Assembly: GCA_001275005.1 (NCBI GenBank)
Contig: JWZX01003240.1
Coordinates: forward strand, 1-23,168
Source of the DNA: Chrysochromulina tobinii
Lineage: Eukaryota; Haptophyta; Prymnesiales; Chrysochromulinaceae
Length of the DNA stretch: 23,168 nucleotides
Reading direction: 5' to 3'
Within the stretch, counting starts at the first letter, position 1, and every line of letters starts with the position of its first letter. A model generated the notes under the pieces. That model saw only the letters and a list, made by a program, of their open reading frames with translations. It had not been told where the DNA came from and made no database searches. This document shows, piece by piece, positions 1-8,764 of the stretch. The position numbers were made by a program, and so were the translations under genes.

Positions 1-733
1 GAAAATATTCCAGTCGATTGACGCCGACAAGAGTGGCTCTGTCTCCTATACGGAGTGGAGAAAGACCGTGGCCGAGAGGTGGGAATCCCTCAAACGGTTC
101 TTTGGCGGTCACAAACAGAGTGAGGTGGGCCTCATGTTCAAGAAGGTCGATCTGGACGGCTCCGGCGATCTCACGTGGGACGAGTTTGAGTATTTGCTGG
201 ATTTGTTGCTCGACGGAGGCGGCCCATCCGACCCACGAGCGACGCCCAAGCCGGCACGTCGCCCGCGCAAGAAAGCCGTGCGCGACCGCGCGGTCGCGAC
301 GCTTGCCAAGGTAGACGCCTTCTCGCGCCTGCAGCCCACGGATCTGCATTTGATGCTCGATAGGATGGAGTATGCGAACTTTAAGGAGGGCGATCAAGTC
401 TTCGAGCAGGGCGATGTGGCAGCAGACAAAGTCTACATTGTGATGAACGGGACTGCCACGGTGGTGCGTCGCGACGAGGAGTCAGGCGAGCAGAAGACGC
501 TCGCCAATCTGAGCCAAGGTGCCTGCTTCGGCGAGCTCGCGCTAATAAGGAACGAGCCGCGTTTCGCAACTGTCACGGCAACGAGCCAGCTGTGCACCCT
601 CTACATCTCAGTCCAGCAATTTGAGATCTTCGTAGGCTCGCTAAAAGAAGTGTTCAAGGAGCAGGTGGCAGGCTATTCCGGTGAGAACGTGTCCAAGGAG
701 CAGGTTGCAGACGCCCCACAAGATATCCTATAG
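1..733 (+). CDS. EF-hand / cyclic nucleotide-binding domain protein, 5' partial
   Basis: The reading frame is open from base 2 with no start codon in the window, so the N terminus lies upstream; 243 residues are visible. Two EF-hand loops come first: visible residues 7-18 (DADKSGSVSYTE) and 50-61 (DLDGSGDLTWDE), both with acidic ligands at positions 1, 3 and 12. A basic linker (about 80-95) leads to one cyclic-nucleotide-binding domain (about 105-220). Its phosphate-binding cassette FGELALIRNEPRFATV (176-191) keeps the Glu and Arg that contact the cyclic phosphate in PKA regulatory and EPAC-type domains. The family acts as a cAMP/cGMP sensor. The EF-hands suggest that Ca2+ is read by the same protein (inference). 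The visible end carries no kinase or channel domain; one could lie upstream. The stop is TAG at 731-733. Domain calls are strong, the biological role is unknown. Confidence 0.85.
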   Translation, partial: KIFQSIDADKSGSVSYTEWRKTVAERWESLKRFFGGHKQSEVGLMFKKVDLDGSGDLTWDEFEYLLDLLLDGGGPSDPRATPKPARRPRKKAVRDRAVATLAKVDAFSRLQPTDLHLMLDRMEYANFKEGDQVFEQGDVAADKVYIVMNGTATVVRRDEESGEQKTLANLSQGACFGELALIRNEPRFATVTATSQLCTLYISVQQFEIFVGSLKEVFKEQVAGYSGENVSKEQVADAPQDIL

Positions 734-1754
734 ACAATCAGCCGCGCGAGTACATGTATGGCGATGCGTCTGGTACAGCCAACCAACGAGCGCTCAGCGT
801 GGGGCCTGAGGGAGGGCACCAAGTTCGGAAAGTATGTTCAATAATACGTAGCTGCCTATACGACTACACGAAGATAGGGTGAGATTGTGTGGGGAGTACA
901 TGGTAATATCGTAGAACTCTAGATTAGGGATCCGGTGTTCCCTTCCGGGACGTATACATCTCATGATACATCTCTCGGCGATTCGAGCGAACCGGCGCCC
1001 GCGCGGTGCCGGGTGCGGCTGCTTGTAGCTTGACCCAAGGGGGAGTGGTCTACTATTTTTCATGTTTATCCGTCCCAAACCCTACACCTGTTTGGGAATT
1101 GAATGGTTGACCCAAGGGGGAGTGGTCTACTATTTTTCATGTTTATCCGGCCCCAACCCTTATGTATACGATCACAGCGAATGCCGAGTCCGGTTCGGAT
1201 CGGATGAGAGCATGGATGAGAGAGACGACTGCCGAGACGAAACGCCACGCCGCACGCGGGCTTTCGAGCGGGGCCGAGGCGCAAGATGGCAGAGATGCGA
1301 ACTGCATTTGAAAAAAACGACTACCGACTGACTCGACGGACACCGATGGAGCCAAGCGAAACCCATCCGATCGGGCGCCCACAGCCCCTCTTGAATTGTC
1401 GTCCTGGGAAGGGGGGTGGAATCCAATGCAGTCGAGCGGAGTGTCGGGAGTGGCGTGGATTGTCGATTGTGGCGCCGTGAGCCGCGCTGCGGTGCGACGG
1501 TGCCCAGCCCGCCCAGCCTCGAGCCTGGGCGACGGTGCTCCGGGCTGAGCCCTGCCCCCGGCGCGCCCAGACCGGCCAGAGGCGGTGGCTCAGTCGTGGA
1601 GCCCAGCGTGATCGTACTTGGGAAAACAGCAGCCGAGCTCTCAATACAGGAAGAGTGGCTCAAACTCTCAAGAATTAAATCCCACGCGGTCCCTCTGAGC
1701 TACCCGTCCCGGACCGCCGGACTGCAAAAAAGGAGTCGTGTAATGGAGTCACAG
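734..1754. other. Intergenic region between convergent genes
   Basis: This is about 1 kb between the 3' ends of the EF-hand/CNB gene (+) and the coiled-coil gene (-). Several open frames cross it on both strands, but they are Arg/Ser/Pro-rich, overlap each other and show no domain, so I do not call a gene. The only structure I see is the 77-base tandem duplication around 1031-1149. Confidence 0.6.
1031..1149. repeat. Tandem duplication, 77-base period
   Basis: A 42-base block beginning TGACCCAAGGGGGAGTGGTC is identical at 1031-1072 and 1108-1149. The sequence after each copy is also similar (CCCAAACCCTAC versus CCCAACCCTTAT), so the duplicated unit is about 77 bases. It lies between genes, and its function is unknown. 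Confidence 0.85.
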
Positions 1755-2885
1755 TCAGCCCTGGCTCTGCGCGCGATGTAACGGATGCAAAGACAGCGGG
1801 GGCGGGCGCGGCGGGGGCACTCCGCGATCTCGAGGGTGATCTCGAGGGTGATCCAGAGCAGAACCGGACGGGCGCGCGGTGGCGATCCCGCCAACTACAG
1901 CCGGCGCAACCGTCGCGTTCGCCGCCATGGATCCACCTCCATTGTGGTCGCTTGTCGCACGGGCCACCGGCGGCGGCAGGTCGAACGTCACGTGTTTTGC
2001 GCCGTGCCGCGCGCGACTGCTCGCATCTCGCTGCTTGCGCGCCTCCTCGCCGCTCCTCGTGGTCGGCTCCCGGTGCGGCTCCTCCACACGCTCTGTGGTC
2101 CGACTGTGAACGAGTGCATGCTGACTGTGAACGAGTGCATGCTGGACTGCCGTCTTCACGGGTTGTGTCTCGTCCTCTGCAGCCAACGGCAACGGCACCT
2201 CCTGGTCGTCGTCATTGGAGCCCTTGACGAGCGTCCGCGCGTCACTCATCGCCTGGGTCCACGCCCGAAGCGGCTCGGCCAGCTGCTTGACCGCGACAGC
2301 CATGATCTCGAGACGCTCGGAGGCCTCCGTATACCCTTTGAGGACTGTGCTCAGGTTGGCCTGGGCGATCGCGTGAGCTGCGGAGGTGGCAGCGGCCGCG
2401 TCCGATGCCTGCTTGGCGCTGGGGGAGGTGGTGACCGACGGGACGTGAAGCTGTGAGACGAGATGAGGCGCCATGCGCGCATCGTGAAGGGTCAGCACAG
2501 CAAGGCCGGACGTCAAAGGGGTGCCGTGGTGCAGAAGCCGCTCCAGCGCAGCCTTCAAAGCATGGTGCTCTTGGAGCAGTTGTTTGTGCTCCCTCTCCAA
2601 GGTCTCGAGCGATGCGGAGCTCGCTCGGTAGCCGACTAGCTCGTCGCGCAGCTTTTTGGCCTCGGCCACTTGCTGAGATTGCTGGCTGTCCCGCTCCAGC
2701 AGCTGCGCTTCCAGGTGCTCGATGCGCTGAGCGGCATCGTCCAATCGATCAGCGTCAGCCAACCGTGCCGCTGAGAGCGAGTCGACGATGGCGCTTAACT
2801 CTTTCACACCCACGCAAGGCGTCGGCATGCTGCCTCTCGAGGTCCTGCTCCCCGCTCTTCCAAACGTTTCCAAGATGCTCTTCAT
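1755..2885 (-). CDS. Coiled-coil protein of unknown function
   Basis: A 376-residue single-exon frame runs from ATG at 2885-2883 to TGA at 1757-1755. I do not recognise a family. Residues about 27-118 have heptad-like Leu/Ala spacing with many Glu, Gln, Arg and Lys, consistent with a coiled coil. A second helical stretch (about 160-215) is Ala-rich. The C-terminal third is low-complexity, basic and Pro-rich, ending in repeated PPP runs. Two small in-frame duplications sit in this tail: a 7-residue repeat (HALVHSQ) from a 21-base tandem repeat at 2103-2144, and HPRD twice near 1831-1856. The long ATG-initiated frame with a structured N terminus supports a real gene. A cytoskeletal or scaffold role is only a guess from the coiled coil. 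Confidence 0.6.
   Translation of the reverse strand: MKSILETFGRAGSRTSRGSMPTPCVGVKELSAIVDSLSAARLADADRLDDAAQRIEHLEAQLLERDSQQSQQVAEAKKLRDELVGYRASSASLETLEREHKQLLQEHHALKAALERLLHHGTPLTSGLAVLTLHDARMAPHLVSQLHVPSVTTSPSAKQASDAAAATSAAHAIAQANLSTVLKGYTEASERLEIMAVAVKQLAEPLRAWTQAMSDARTLVKGSNDDDQEVPLPLAAEDETQPVKTAVQHALVHSQHALVHSRTTERVEEPHREPTTRSGEEARKQRDASSRARHGAKHVTFDLPPPVARATSDHNGGGSMAANATVAPAVVGGIATARPSGSALDHPRDHPRDRGVPPPRPPPLSLHPLHRAQSQG
2103..2144. repeat. 21-base exact tandem repeat inside the coiled-coil gene
   Basis: Two exact 21-base copies (2103-2123 and 2124-2144) keep the reading frame and duplicate seven residues in the C-terminal low-complexity part of the coiled-coil protein. Confidence 0.9.
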
Positions 2886-3511
2886 AAAGTGTGAAAAATC
2901 ACGACAGTTTACTGTAGATTGCCCCGCCGCAGCGCACAGTTTTCGCCATAATGGTACCTCGAGATGGTTGTGAGGTTCGTCTGTGTAAGTATCCGTGTGT
3001 CCCGTGTGTCCCGTGTGAACGTTAACACGACAGACGCGACAGCCGGTGCTACGGCACTGTTACTGCCCGCCCGTGTGTGTCCCGGCTCCCCCTGGTGTTT
3101 TTGAACCGTTCCTCAGACCTCACGCTAGGCTCCTCACACCCTGACGTCCGGTCCAATGCCAATACTCCATGCCGAGTGCCGGGAAACAACTTTGCACAGT
3201 AGATGTGGCAGATGTGGACGCTCGGCAGGCAGGCAGGCCTGCGGCGAAATCCTGACTTCATGGCCGGCAATAGACGGAGACGTTTCTGGAGAGAAGCCGC
3301 GGGGTTGCGTGAATTTGTCGACGACGGTGCGGGGGAGCCGGGGGCGAGCCGAACGAGTCTCTGCTTGGCGACCACGCAGGAAGAAGCTACAAAATTACAC
3401 GACACGCGACATGGATCCAGATCCCGGATCGACGCGGTGCCATAGTGACTACGGGATGCGGTGGCATAGTAGCACTAATACTACCACTTAGGATGCGGTG
3501 GTGGGACTATT
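2886..3511. other. Intergenic region with simple repeats
   Basis: This lies between the start of the coiled-coil gene (-) and the stop of the cyclase gene (-), so it should hold the promoter of the former. Visible structure is limited: GTGTCCC is iterated near 2995-3018, and a GGATGCGGTGG phrase occurs at about 3456 and 3491. No convincing gene, TATA box or RNA gene was seen. Confidence 0.5.
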
Positions 3512-6500
3512 CTAGTTTGCATCGGTCTTAACATCCAAGAGGCCGCGCTCAAGGCGCTCCTTGGCCACCGCGTCCCTCAACATGTTGGTCCGCCGGAGAG
3601 ATCTGACGGCATTGACCACTTTATTGAGCCGTCGCTTGGCCCTTTGTCCTCTGATGAGAGTCAGCATGACGAAAATCGCGCGCAACTTCTTCTTAGCACG
3701 CTGCAGCACGCGAAAGCGCTCGAGATTATACTCAGCCAAATCGGGGTCCAGCCATTGATCCACCGCCCCTCCAATGATGGATCCTTCGTTGGGCACAAAG
3801 CCTCGGGGGTAGCGCTCGTGCAGCTGCTCCAGACGCTCCCGCAGCCCGCTCCATGATGGGAGCCACGCATTGCATGCCTCCCGAGTCCACCGGTTCCGGC
3901 TCGTGATCAGCTTCCTATAGAGAATCCACCACCCCTGGTCGCAGAGCACCCACTTGGGGTTCAGAGGCACTGCGTATCCTAGGTCGATGCGCGCAGATAG
4001 GAAATTGAGCAGCCCCTCGAGGTTCACGTACATCCAGGGCACCTGATGAGGGAGGCAATCGCATGCAATCAAAGGCCACCATAGGCCAATCAGGCATATC
4101 GCATACTGCCGGGCACCTGATGAGGGAGGCAATCGCATGCAATCAAAGGCCAGCAGGCACCTTGTTGAACATCGGCGCCTTTTGGAACCCAGCCCAGCAC
4201 ACAAGGAACTCTGTGTCAAGCTCCTGTGGGAAATGGAAGTTGAAGCATTCGGCGCCGTGCCGGACGGCGCCCGATGACCGTAGCGCCTTGACTGCAGCCT
4301 CGAAGATGCCATTTGTGGTCGGATCACCGAAGCCGTATCGCGGCGTCTCAATCTTTGGGCGGGCGCTCGTGCGCCGAACGAAGACTTTGAGATGAACGAA
4401 GACGAGGCATGGGTCTGAGCGGTATGCTCGTTGTGCTGGTGTTTCTTCGCCTCGAACCAACGGTGCATCCAACCGCCTGGAAGATCGCGGTTGTCGAGCA
4501 CCTGCTCAAGGTGACCAATCAGACGCACAGACGCACTCAGACGCGAGCACCTGCTCACGGTGCCCTATCAGATGGCACTCAGATGGCACTCAGATGGCAC
4601 TCAGATGGCACTGGAAATCAGACTCACTCAGACTCACTCAGAAGCACTCAGAGGTGCTCACCTCCTCAATGCGATCGAGCATCCACTCAATCTGCACAAT
4701 CTGGTTAGTCTCCATCGGCGTGTATCTCGCGTTCTTACTGCCGAGCAGCAAGCAGTCCATGTCGCTCGCTACCTGATAAGGGAGGTCATCAGAGGTCATC
4801 CGAGATACCAATCAGACCCAATCACATCACGCGGCTTCGCTATCGCTCGCTACCGGTCGCATCTGATCAGAGCCAATCAGAGCCAATCAGAGCCAATCAG
4901 AGCCAATCAGAGCCAATCAGAGCCAATCAGAGCCAATCAGCGCGCGGGCTCCGGTGACCCAATCAGCAATCAGCGCGGCTCCGGTGACCCAATCAGCGCG
5001 GCTCGCTACCGGTCGCATCTGATCTTCCTCGTGCGCCATCAGCAGCCCTCGAGGGTTGAGCGGTCTCATCGTATCGTATTGCCAGATGACCGACGGCGGC
5101 GTCGCGCTTGTGTCGGTGACTGCTTTCAGATTCAGGTCCATCAAGCTGGGCTCGCTCGCGCGTCCCGTGTCGCCGAAGCCACCTGCATCATGCCCAATGT
5201 CCTTTCGGATCACGTAGGTTTCCCACAGCAATCTTGCGGGCATCTCGACCCCGAAGCACTCAGTGGTGTCGGCAAACTTGTCGATGTTCTCCATGAGGCT
5301 CGTGACTCGCTCTTCCTCCTCCTCCTCCTCCTCCTCCTGGTCGCCACTGGCCATCTTGCCTGTCATCATCTCTAGAAACTCAGGAAACTGCAGTTGAGAG
5401 AGTCGAGAACTTTCGAGATCAGTCGATATTGCAGTTGAGAGAGTCGAGAGATCAGTCGAGATCAAGTTGAGAGAGTCGAGATCTTTCGAGATCAGTCGAT
5501 ATTGCAGTTGAGAGAGTCGAGAGATCAGTCGAGATCAAGTTGAGAGAGTCGAGATCTTTCGAGATCAGTCGATATTGCAGTTGAGAGAGTCGAGAGATCA
5601 GTCGAGATCAAGTTGAGAGAGTCGAGAACTGTCGAGATCAGTCGAGATCCCGCAGCACTGGTGGGGTTTTCCGGCCGAGTGACGGCCTGAGGGGGCTGCC
5701 GCACCTCGATGATCCCCGAACCATCGGCGTCGACGTCGGAGATCATCTCGAGCAGCTCCTCCTTCTCGACCTCGAAGCCGAGGGCACGCATTGCTATCTC
5801 GAGCTCGCGGTAGTCGATCGAGCCAGAGTGGTCGTCATCGAAGAGGTTGAACACATCGCGAAGCTCTTCGATCTGCTCTTCCGAAAGCCCTTGCTTCTTT
5901 GGCTTCTTGGCCTTGCGCGATGCTGGAGTGCGACGCACCTCTCGCGCTTCGCCATCTCGGGCGCCGTCTCGGTCGGCGTACAGCTCAGTCCCGGGTGGTG
6001 ACATGTGCCATTCGGCTGCCTGGCAAGCTGCTTGGAAATCAAAGTCCAGATCCTTGAGCGTGCCTTCCGTAAAGGCTTTCAGCTGACGGCGCGCCTTGCG
6101 ACTGACGCGCAGCATCTCCTCTTCCACACGTCGTAATTCCTCAAGAGCAGTGGCGCGTGACTCCTAGTGAACGGTCGGAGATTCGGCAGGAGAGGGGTAC
6201 CAGTCAGGAGACATCCGGAGACATCCGGTGCAATCAGAGGTCATCGGTGGCAATCAGAGGTCATCAGTGGCAATCAGAGGTCATCTGAGGTACTGAGAGC
6301 AGTAGAGGTCATCAGAGGTCATCATCAGAGGTCGTCGTCAGAGGTCATCAGTAAGTACCCGGTTCCGGTAAAAGACTCGGCAGCGTTGGTCCGCAGTCAT
6401 AGTCACCACGCGCCGCTTGTGAGCTTCTTCCGAGATCTGCAGAAACGGCACGAAGCCCGCCAGCAGCCCCTTGCGCGCGCTCTTGCCCTTGATGCTTAGC

Positions 6501-6967
6501 GCCTTGCCCTTCGCTCTCCCCGTCATCATCATGTAGAGCGCCTCGCGGCCCGTCGGGCGAAAAACGCCAAACCAATGCGAGTCGTCGGGGTCCTCAAGAC
6601 GGCTGCGCCGCGCGAGTCCCTTGGCACGCAGGTAGCCGAACGGCCCGCGTGAATCGCCGGGGCCCAAAAAGTCGCAGACCAGGTGACGCGGGTCCCTTTT
6701 CACAAAGTTGCCCAGTCCCCTTTTCAAGATTGCTAGCCGCTCCGCCCTCGTTCGATCCTTGAAGGCCACGTTCTGCGGCATTTGGTCCTTTGCCACCAAT
6801 CGCAACGGAGTGGTCTCGATGGGCTTTGGCCGTTTTCGGATGCCGAAGCAACCGAAATCGCCGAATTCGAGGAGGAATGCAAAGTCGCGCGGCTCAGCTA
6901 CTGCAGTGGTGACAAGCTGCATCGCAGGTGAGCGATAGCCCGGTGAAAAGCTAATGGATGGCGGCAT
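3512..6967 (-). CDS. Class II (edema factor/CyaA/ExoY-like) nucleotidyl cyclase with nested EF-hands
   Basis: I infer seven exons: 6967-6359, 6163-5705, 5387-5010, 4772-4662, 4501-4474, 4414-4161 and 4042-3512, giving 789 residues. Three motif blocks appear in the order known for class II adenylyl cyclases: [15 protein letters not shown] (residues 160-174; substrate-binding lysines), SDMD (485-488; the metal-binding Asp-x-Asp) and [11 protein letters not shown] (581-591; nucleotide-binding loop). A centrin-like EF-hand pair (loops 312-323 and 348-359) and a run of nine Glu lie between blocks 1 and 2. The intron at 5704 splits EF-hand 2 and the frame rejoins exactly. Residues about 720-775 form a basic helix that could bind calmodulin. 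Known family members make cAMP or other cyclic nucleotides and are activated by calmodulin or actin. The cyclase call rests on motifs, not alignment. The frame change near 4415-4473 is unresolved and could be a 59-base intron or a sequence error. Confidence 0.65.
4043..4160 (-). repeat. Cyclase intron 6 with duplicated acceptor segment
   Basis: GT-AG intron of 118 bases, phase 0. A 42-base block that includes the acceptor junction is exactly repeated at 4037-4078 and 4111-4152 (offset 74). AGGTGCC occurs at both the donor (AAG|GTGCC) and acceptor (CAG|GTGCC) boundaries. Confidence 0.75.
4502..4661 (-). repeat. Cyclase intron 4 with 11-base tandem repeats
   Basis: GT-AG intron of 160 bases, phase 0 (donor GAG|GTGAGC, acceptor GCAG|GTGCTC). 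On the plus strand AGATGGCACTC is repeated four times at 4570-4613, the last copy differing in one base, followed by two copies of GACTCACTCA at 4621-4640. A second GAGCAGGTGCTCG, like the real acceptor, lies inside the intron near 4545-4557. Confidence 0.7.
4773..5009 (-). repeat. Cyclase intron 3 with 10-base repeat array and boundary duplication
   Basis: GT-AG intron of 237 bases, phase 0. Seven exact copies of AGCCAATCAG fill 4871-4940 (sense strand CTGATTGGCT). The 9-mer GTAGCGAGC occurs at both the donor and the first exon bases after the acceptor. A 24-base copy of the exon 3/intron boundary (5001-5024) is present inside the intron at 4845-4868. Two near-identical blocks with CCGGTGACCCAATCAG are at about 4951 and 4981. 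Confidence 0.75.
5388..5704 (-). repeat. Cyclase intron 2 built of 73-base tandem repeats
   Basis: GT-AG intron of 317 bases, phase 0, splitting the second EF-hand loop between its Glu-9 and the following Phe. A 73-base unit starts at 5464, 5537 and 5610 with partial copies on either side. Each unit contains several GAGTCGAGA and GATCAGTCGA phrases, so shorter repeats are nested in the longer one. Confidence 0.8.
6164..6358 (-). repeat. Cyclase intron 1 with GGTCATCAGA-type repeats
   Basis: GT-AG intron of 195 bases, phase 0 (donor CGG|GTACTTAC, acceptor CACTAG|GAG). Variants of GGTCATCAGA and GGCAATCAGA recur about every ten bases (sense TCTGATGACC and TCTGATTGCC). The reading frame rejoins exactly across it. 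Confidence 0.75.
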
Positions 6968-7531
6968 GGCGCGCGAGTGGGGCCGCCGGACGATGTCGAT
7001 TTGGGAAATGAGAAATGATTGAGGTTGCAGAGAGACGCGGCCTCTATTTATCAGGTCTTAAAAGAAACATGTTATTAACATAATGAGACCAGTTTCCTAA
7101 ATTGTAAGATAAGCAAAAACATTCCATCGCCCACCGGCTCCTCACTCCTCTGGACCTCTGCTGGCCCCTGCCGTCGGCAGTGCGTCGGCTCCGTTACAAG
7201 CTCCGTTAGCGCCATTCGATAGTCTCCGCCTTCAGCGCCATCGCATCTGCCACAGCCCGCTTCCATCACCGATTACCGTCAGTTTCGCTGCCACCGGTTC
7301 CACTGCCATCGGCTCTCGGCTCTGAACTCAGCTGACCGCCGCGAGGGATCTACATGACGATACAACCGTGCGAGGGTACGTTCACCGGCTTCGCCACTCG
7401 GTTAATTCGACTAAGATTAACCCAAGGATATAACCCAAGTTGGATCCGGCAACCGCACGCGCGTCGGCCGTCGCACCTCCGTCCCGACCGAGACGCGAAC
7501 AGTCTCCAACCTCTCTACCGCACTTCTCTTC
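6968..7531. other. Intergenic region upstream of the cyclase gene
   Basis: This 564-base gap separates the EME1-like stop from the cyclase start; both genes are on the minus strand. Apart from the TATA-like box at 7045-7052, I see only an AT-richer patch at about 7050-7120. Open frames here are short and unconvincing. Confidence 0.5.
7045..7052 (-). promoter_or_regulatory. TATA-like box of the cyclase gene
   Basis: The minus strand reads GATAAATA, about 80 bases upstream of the inferred cyclase ATG (6967), in otherwise GC-rich sequence. A TATA box here would place transcription start about 50 bases before the ATG. This rests on position and composition only. Confidence 0.35.
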
Positions 7532-8569
7532 CTAGCCCACGCACCGTTCGGCGGCCTCCTCTTTGGTCGCGAGCAGCACGCGGTAGAGGCGGCGGCTCCG
7601 CGCGGGCCCGAGGCGCTTGGCGCCCACGCGCACATCCTGCAGCCCGCCTTCGCCCGCACGCAACAGGTGATTGTGCAATCGGCGCAGCGACGGATACTGC
7701 TGGGCCACTGCCACCGCCGCCGTCTCAGGTAGCAGTTGGCACAGCGCGCCATGCCAGCTCTGCTGCAGGCTGCGAGGCACCCCCTTGTTGTGAAGTACAT
7801 CGTGCGACGTGAGCCCCGCGAGGAAGGCGGCGCCGAGGGAGCCGCCGAGGGAGGGTCGGCCGGCGGGCGCCGTGCCGCCGGCGCCCGCGCCGCTTGGTCC
7901 GCCGCTCGCTTCTTGGAGGACGAGAGTGTACTTGGCGAGCAGCTCAGAGAGCTCGCGGTCGTTGAGGAGGCGGCGTGCGCTCATGCCCACCTCGAGTTGG
8001 GCGGTGCTGAGGGCGAGCTCGAGGCCGGGCACGGCGCGACCGCACACGACCAGCGAGAGTGCGCACCCCGGTGCCCACGCCTCCGCTTGCGCCCGCACGC
8101 GCCCGAGCGTCGGCACGAGCGTGCCCGCACCCGAGGCGCGCACCACCTCGGTGCTCGTCCACACGAGCACGAGCCGCGGCAGCGTGTGCAAGGCGGCGGC
8201 GGAGGAGCCGTCGCCACGAACCCAGTGGACCGAGTGTGCTGGCAGCGCCGCGTTCTCGCGAACAGAATACGCGCATCCGGCCGCGGCGAGGCACCCCTCG
8301 AGTGCGGGGTGTCTCGCGGTGAGAGAATCGTGAAGGATGGTCATGAGCGGCTGCCCCGCGGTGGCACGCGCAGGCGGTGCGGCCGGCGCAGCCGGTGGCG
8401 CAGCAGGAGCCGGACGATGCGGAGCTAGAGGCTGAGGCGGTAGAGTCGGCGGCGCCGCAGCTGGCGACGAGAGGGTCGTGGGCGCGGGGTACACCTGGTC
8501 CGTGCGGTTGTCGTTGGTGGGCGCGTCGTCGTCCTCGGAGCAGGATGGGCTCTCCCAAGCAAAAGCCAT
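7532..8569 (-). CDS. EME1: EME1-like subunit of structure-specific endonuclease (MUS81 partner)
   Basis: A 345-residue single-exon frame runs from ATG at 8569-8567 to TAG at 7534-7532. The N terminus (about 1-72) is acidic then Pro/Ala-rich and probably disordered. Residues about 75-220 look like a degenerate ERCC4 nuclease fold: LVLVWTS, ALSLVVCGR and the helix QLEVGMSARRLLNDRELSEL. Residues about 265-332 resemble the tandem helix-hairpin-helix region of EME1, ending in the characteristic RLGPARSRRLYRVL (319-332). EME1/EME2 pair with MUS81 to cut branched DNA such as nicked Holliday junctions and replication forks; the EME subunit itself lacks catalytic residues. No ERK-D nuclease motif is visible, which fits the EME side and argues against MUS81. 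Shorter than animal EME1. It is divergent from the UBE2O-like gene, with 195 bases between starts. Confidence 0.65.
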   Translation of the reverse strand: MAFAWESPSCSEDDDAPTNDNRTDQVYPAPTTLSSPAAAPPTLPPQPLAPHRPAPAAPPAAPAAPPARATAGQPLMTILHDSLTARHPALEGCLAAAGCAYSVRENAALPAHSVHWVRGDGSSAAALHTLPRLVLVWTSTEVVRASGAGTLVPTLGRVRAQAEAWAPGCALSLVVCGRAVPGLELALSTAQLEVGMSARRLLNDRELSELLAKYTLVLQEASGGPSGAGAGGTAPAGRPSLGGSLGAAFLAGLTSHDVLHNKGVPRSLQQSWHGALCQLLPETAAVAVAQQYPSLRRLHNHLLRAGEGGLQDVRVGAKRLGPARSRRLYRVLLATKEEAAERCVG

Positions 8570-8764
8570 TTTGAAGGTGTGATTGGGGAGCTGTGGCTAT
8601 GTTCACACCCCTTTTCCTCTTCCCCATTTCGCACGCCCTTCGTTCAGACAAACTTTGGGAATGACAAAGTAGACGGAACAGCCAGGAGGACCTCGCCACC
8701 TCTTTTCCCCGCAGTCGCTGCGCGCGACGACTATTATCAGCCCTGAAACAGTTCAGCCTGATCG
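8570..8764. promoter_or_regulatory. Bidirectional promoter region between EME1-like and UBE2O-like genes
   Basis: Only 195 bases separate the two ATGs, which point away from each other, so both promoters must lie here or in flanking sequence. The segment is less GC-rich than the genes. I could not identify a clear TATA box. Confidence 0.5.

Noticed and set aside
1172-1781. Overlapping 100-160 residue frames between the first two genes
   Set aside because: They overlap on both strands, are Arg/Ser/Pro-rich and have no recognisable motif.
4871-4940. Regular short repeats resembling a CRISPR array
   Set aside because: The unit is 10 bases with no spacers and lies in an intron of a nuclear gene.
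3512-6967. The cyclase gene as a bacterial contaminant or recently transferred toxin gene
   Set aside because: It has several spliceosomal introns with the same repeat types as its neighbours, a fused EF-hand pair and no secretion or translocation domain.
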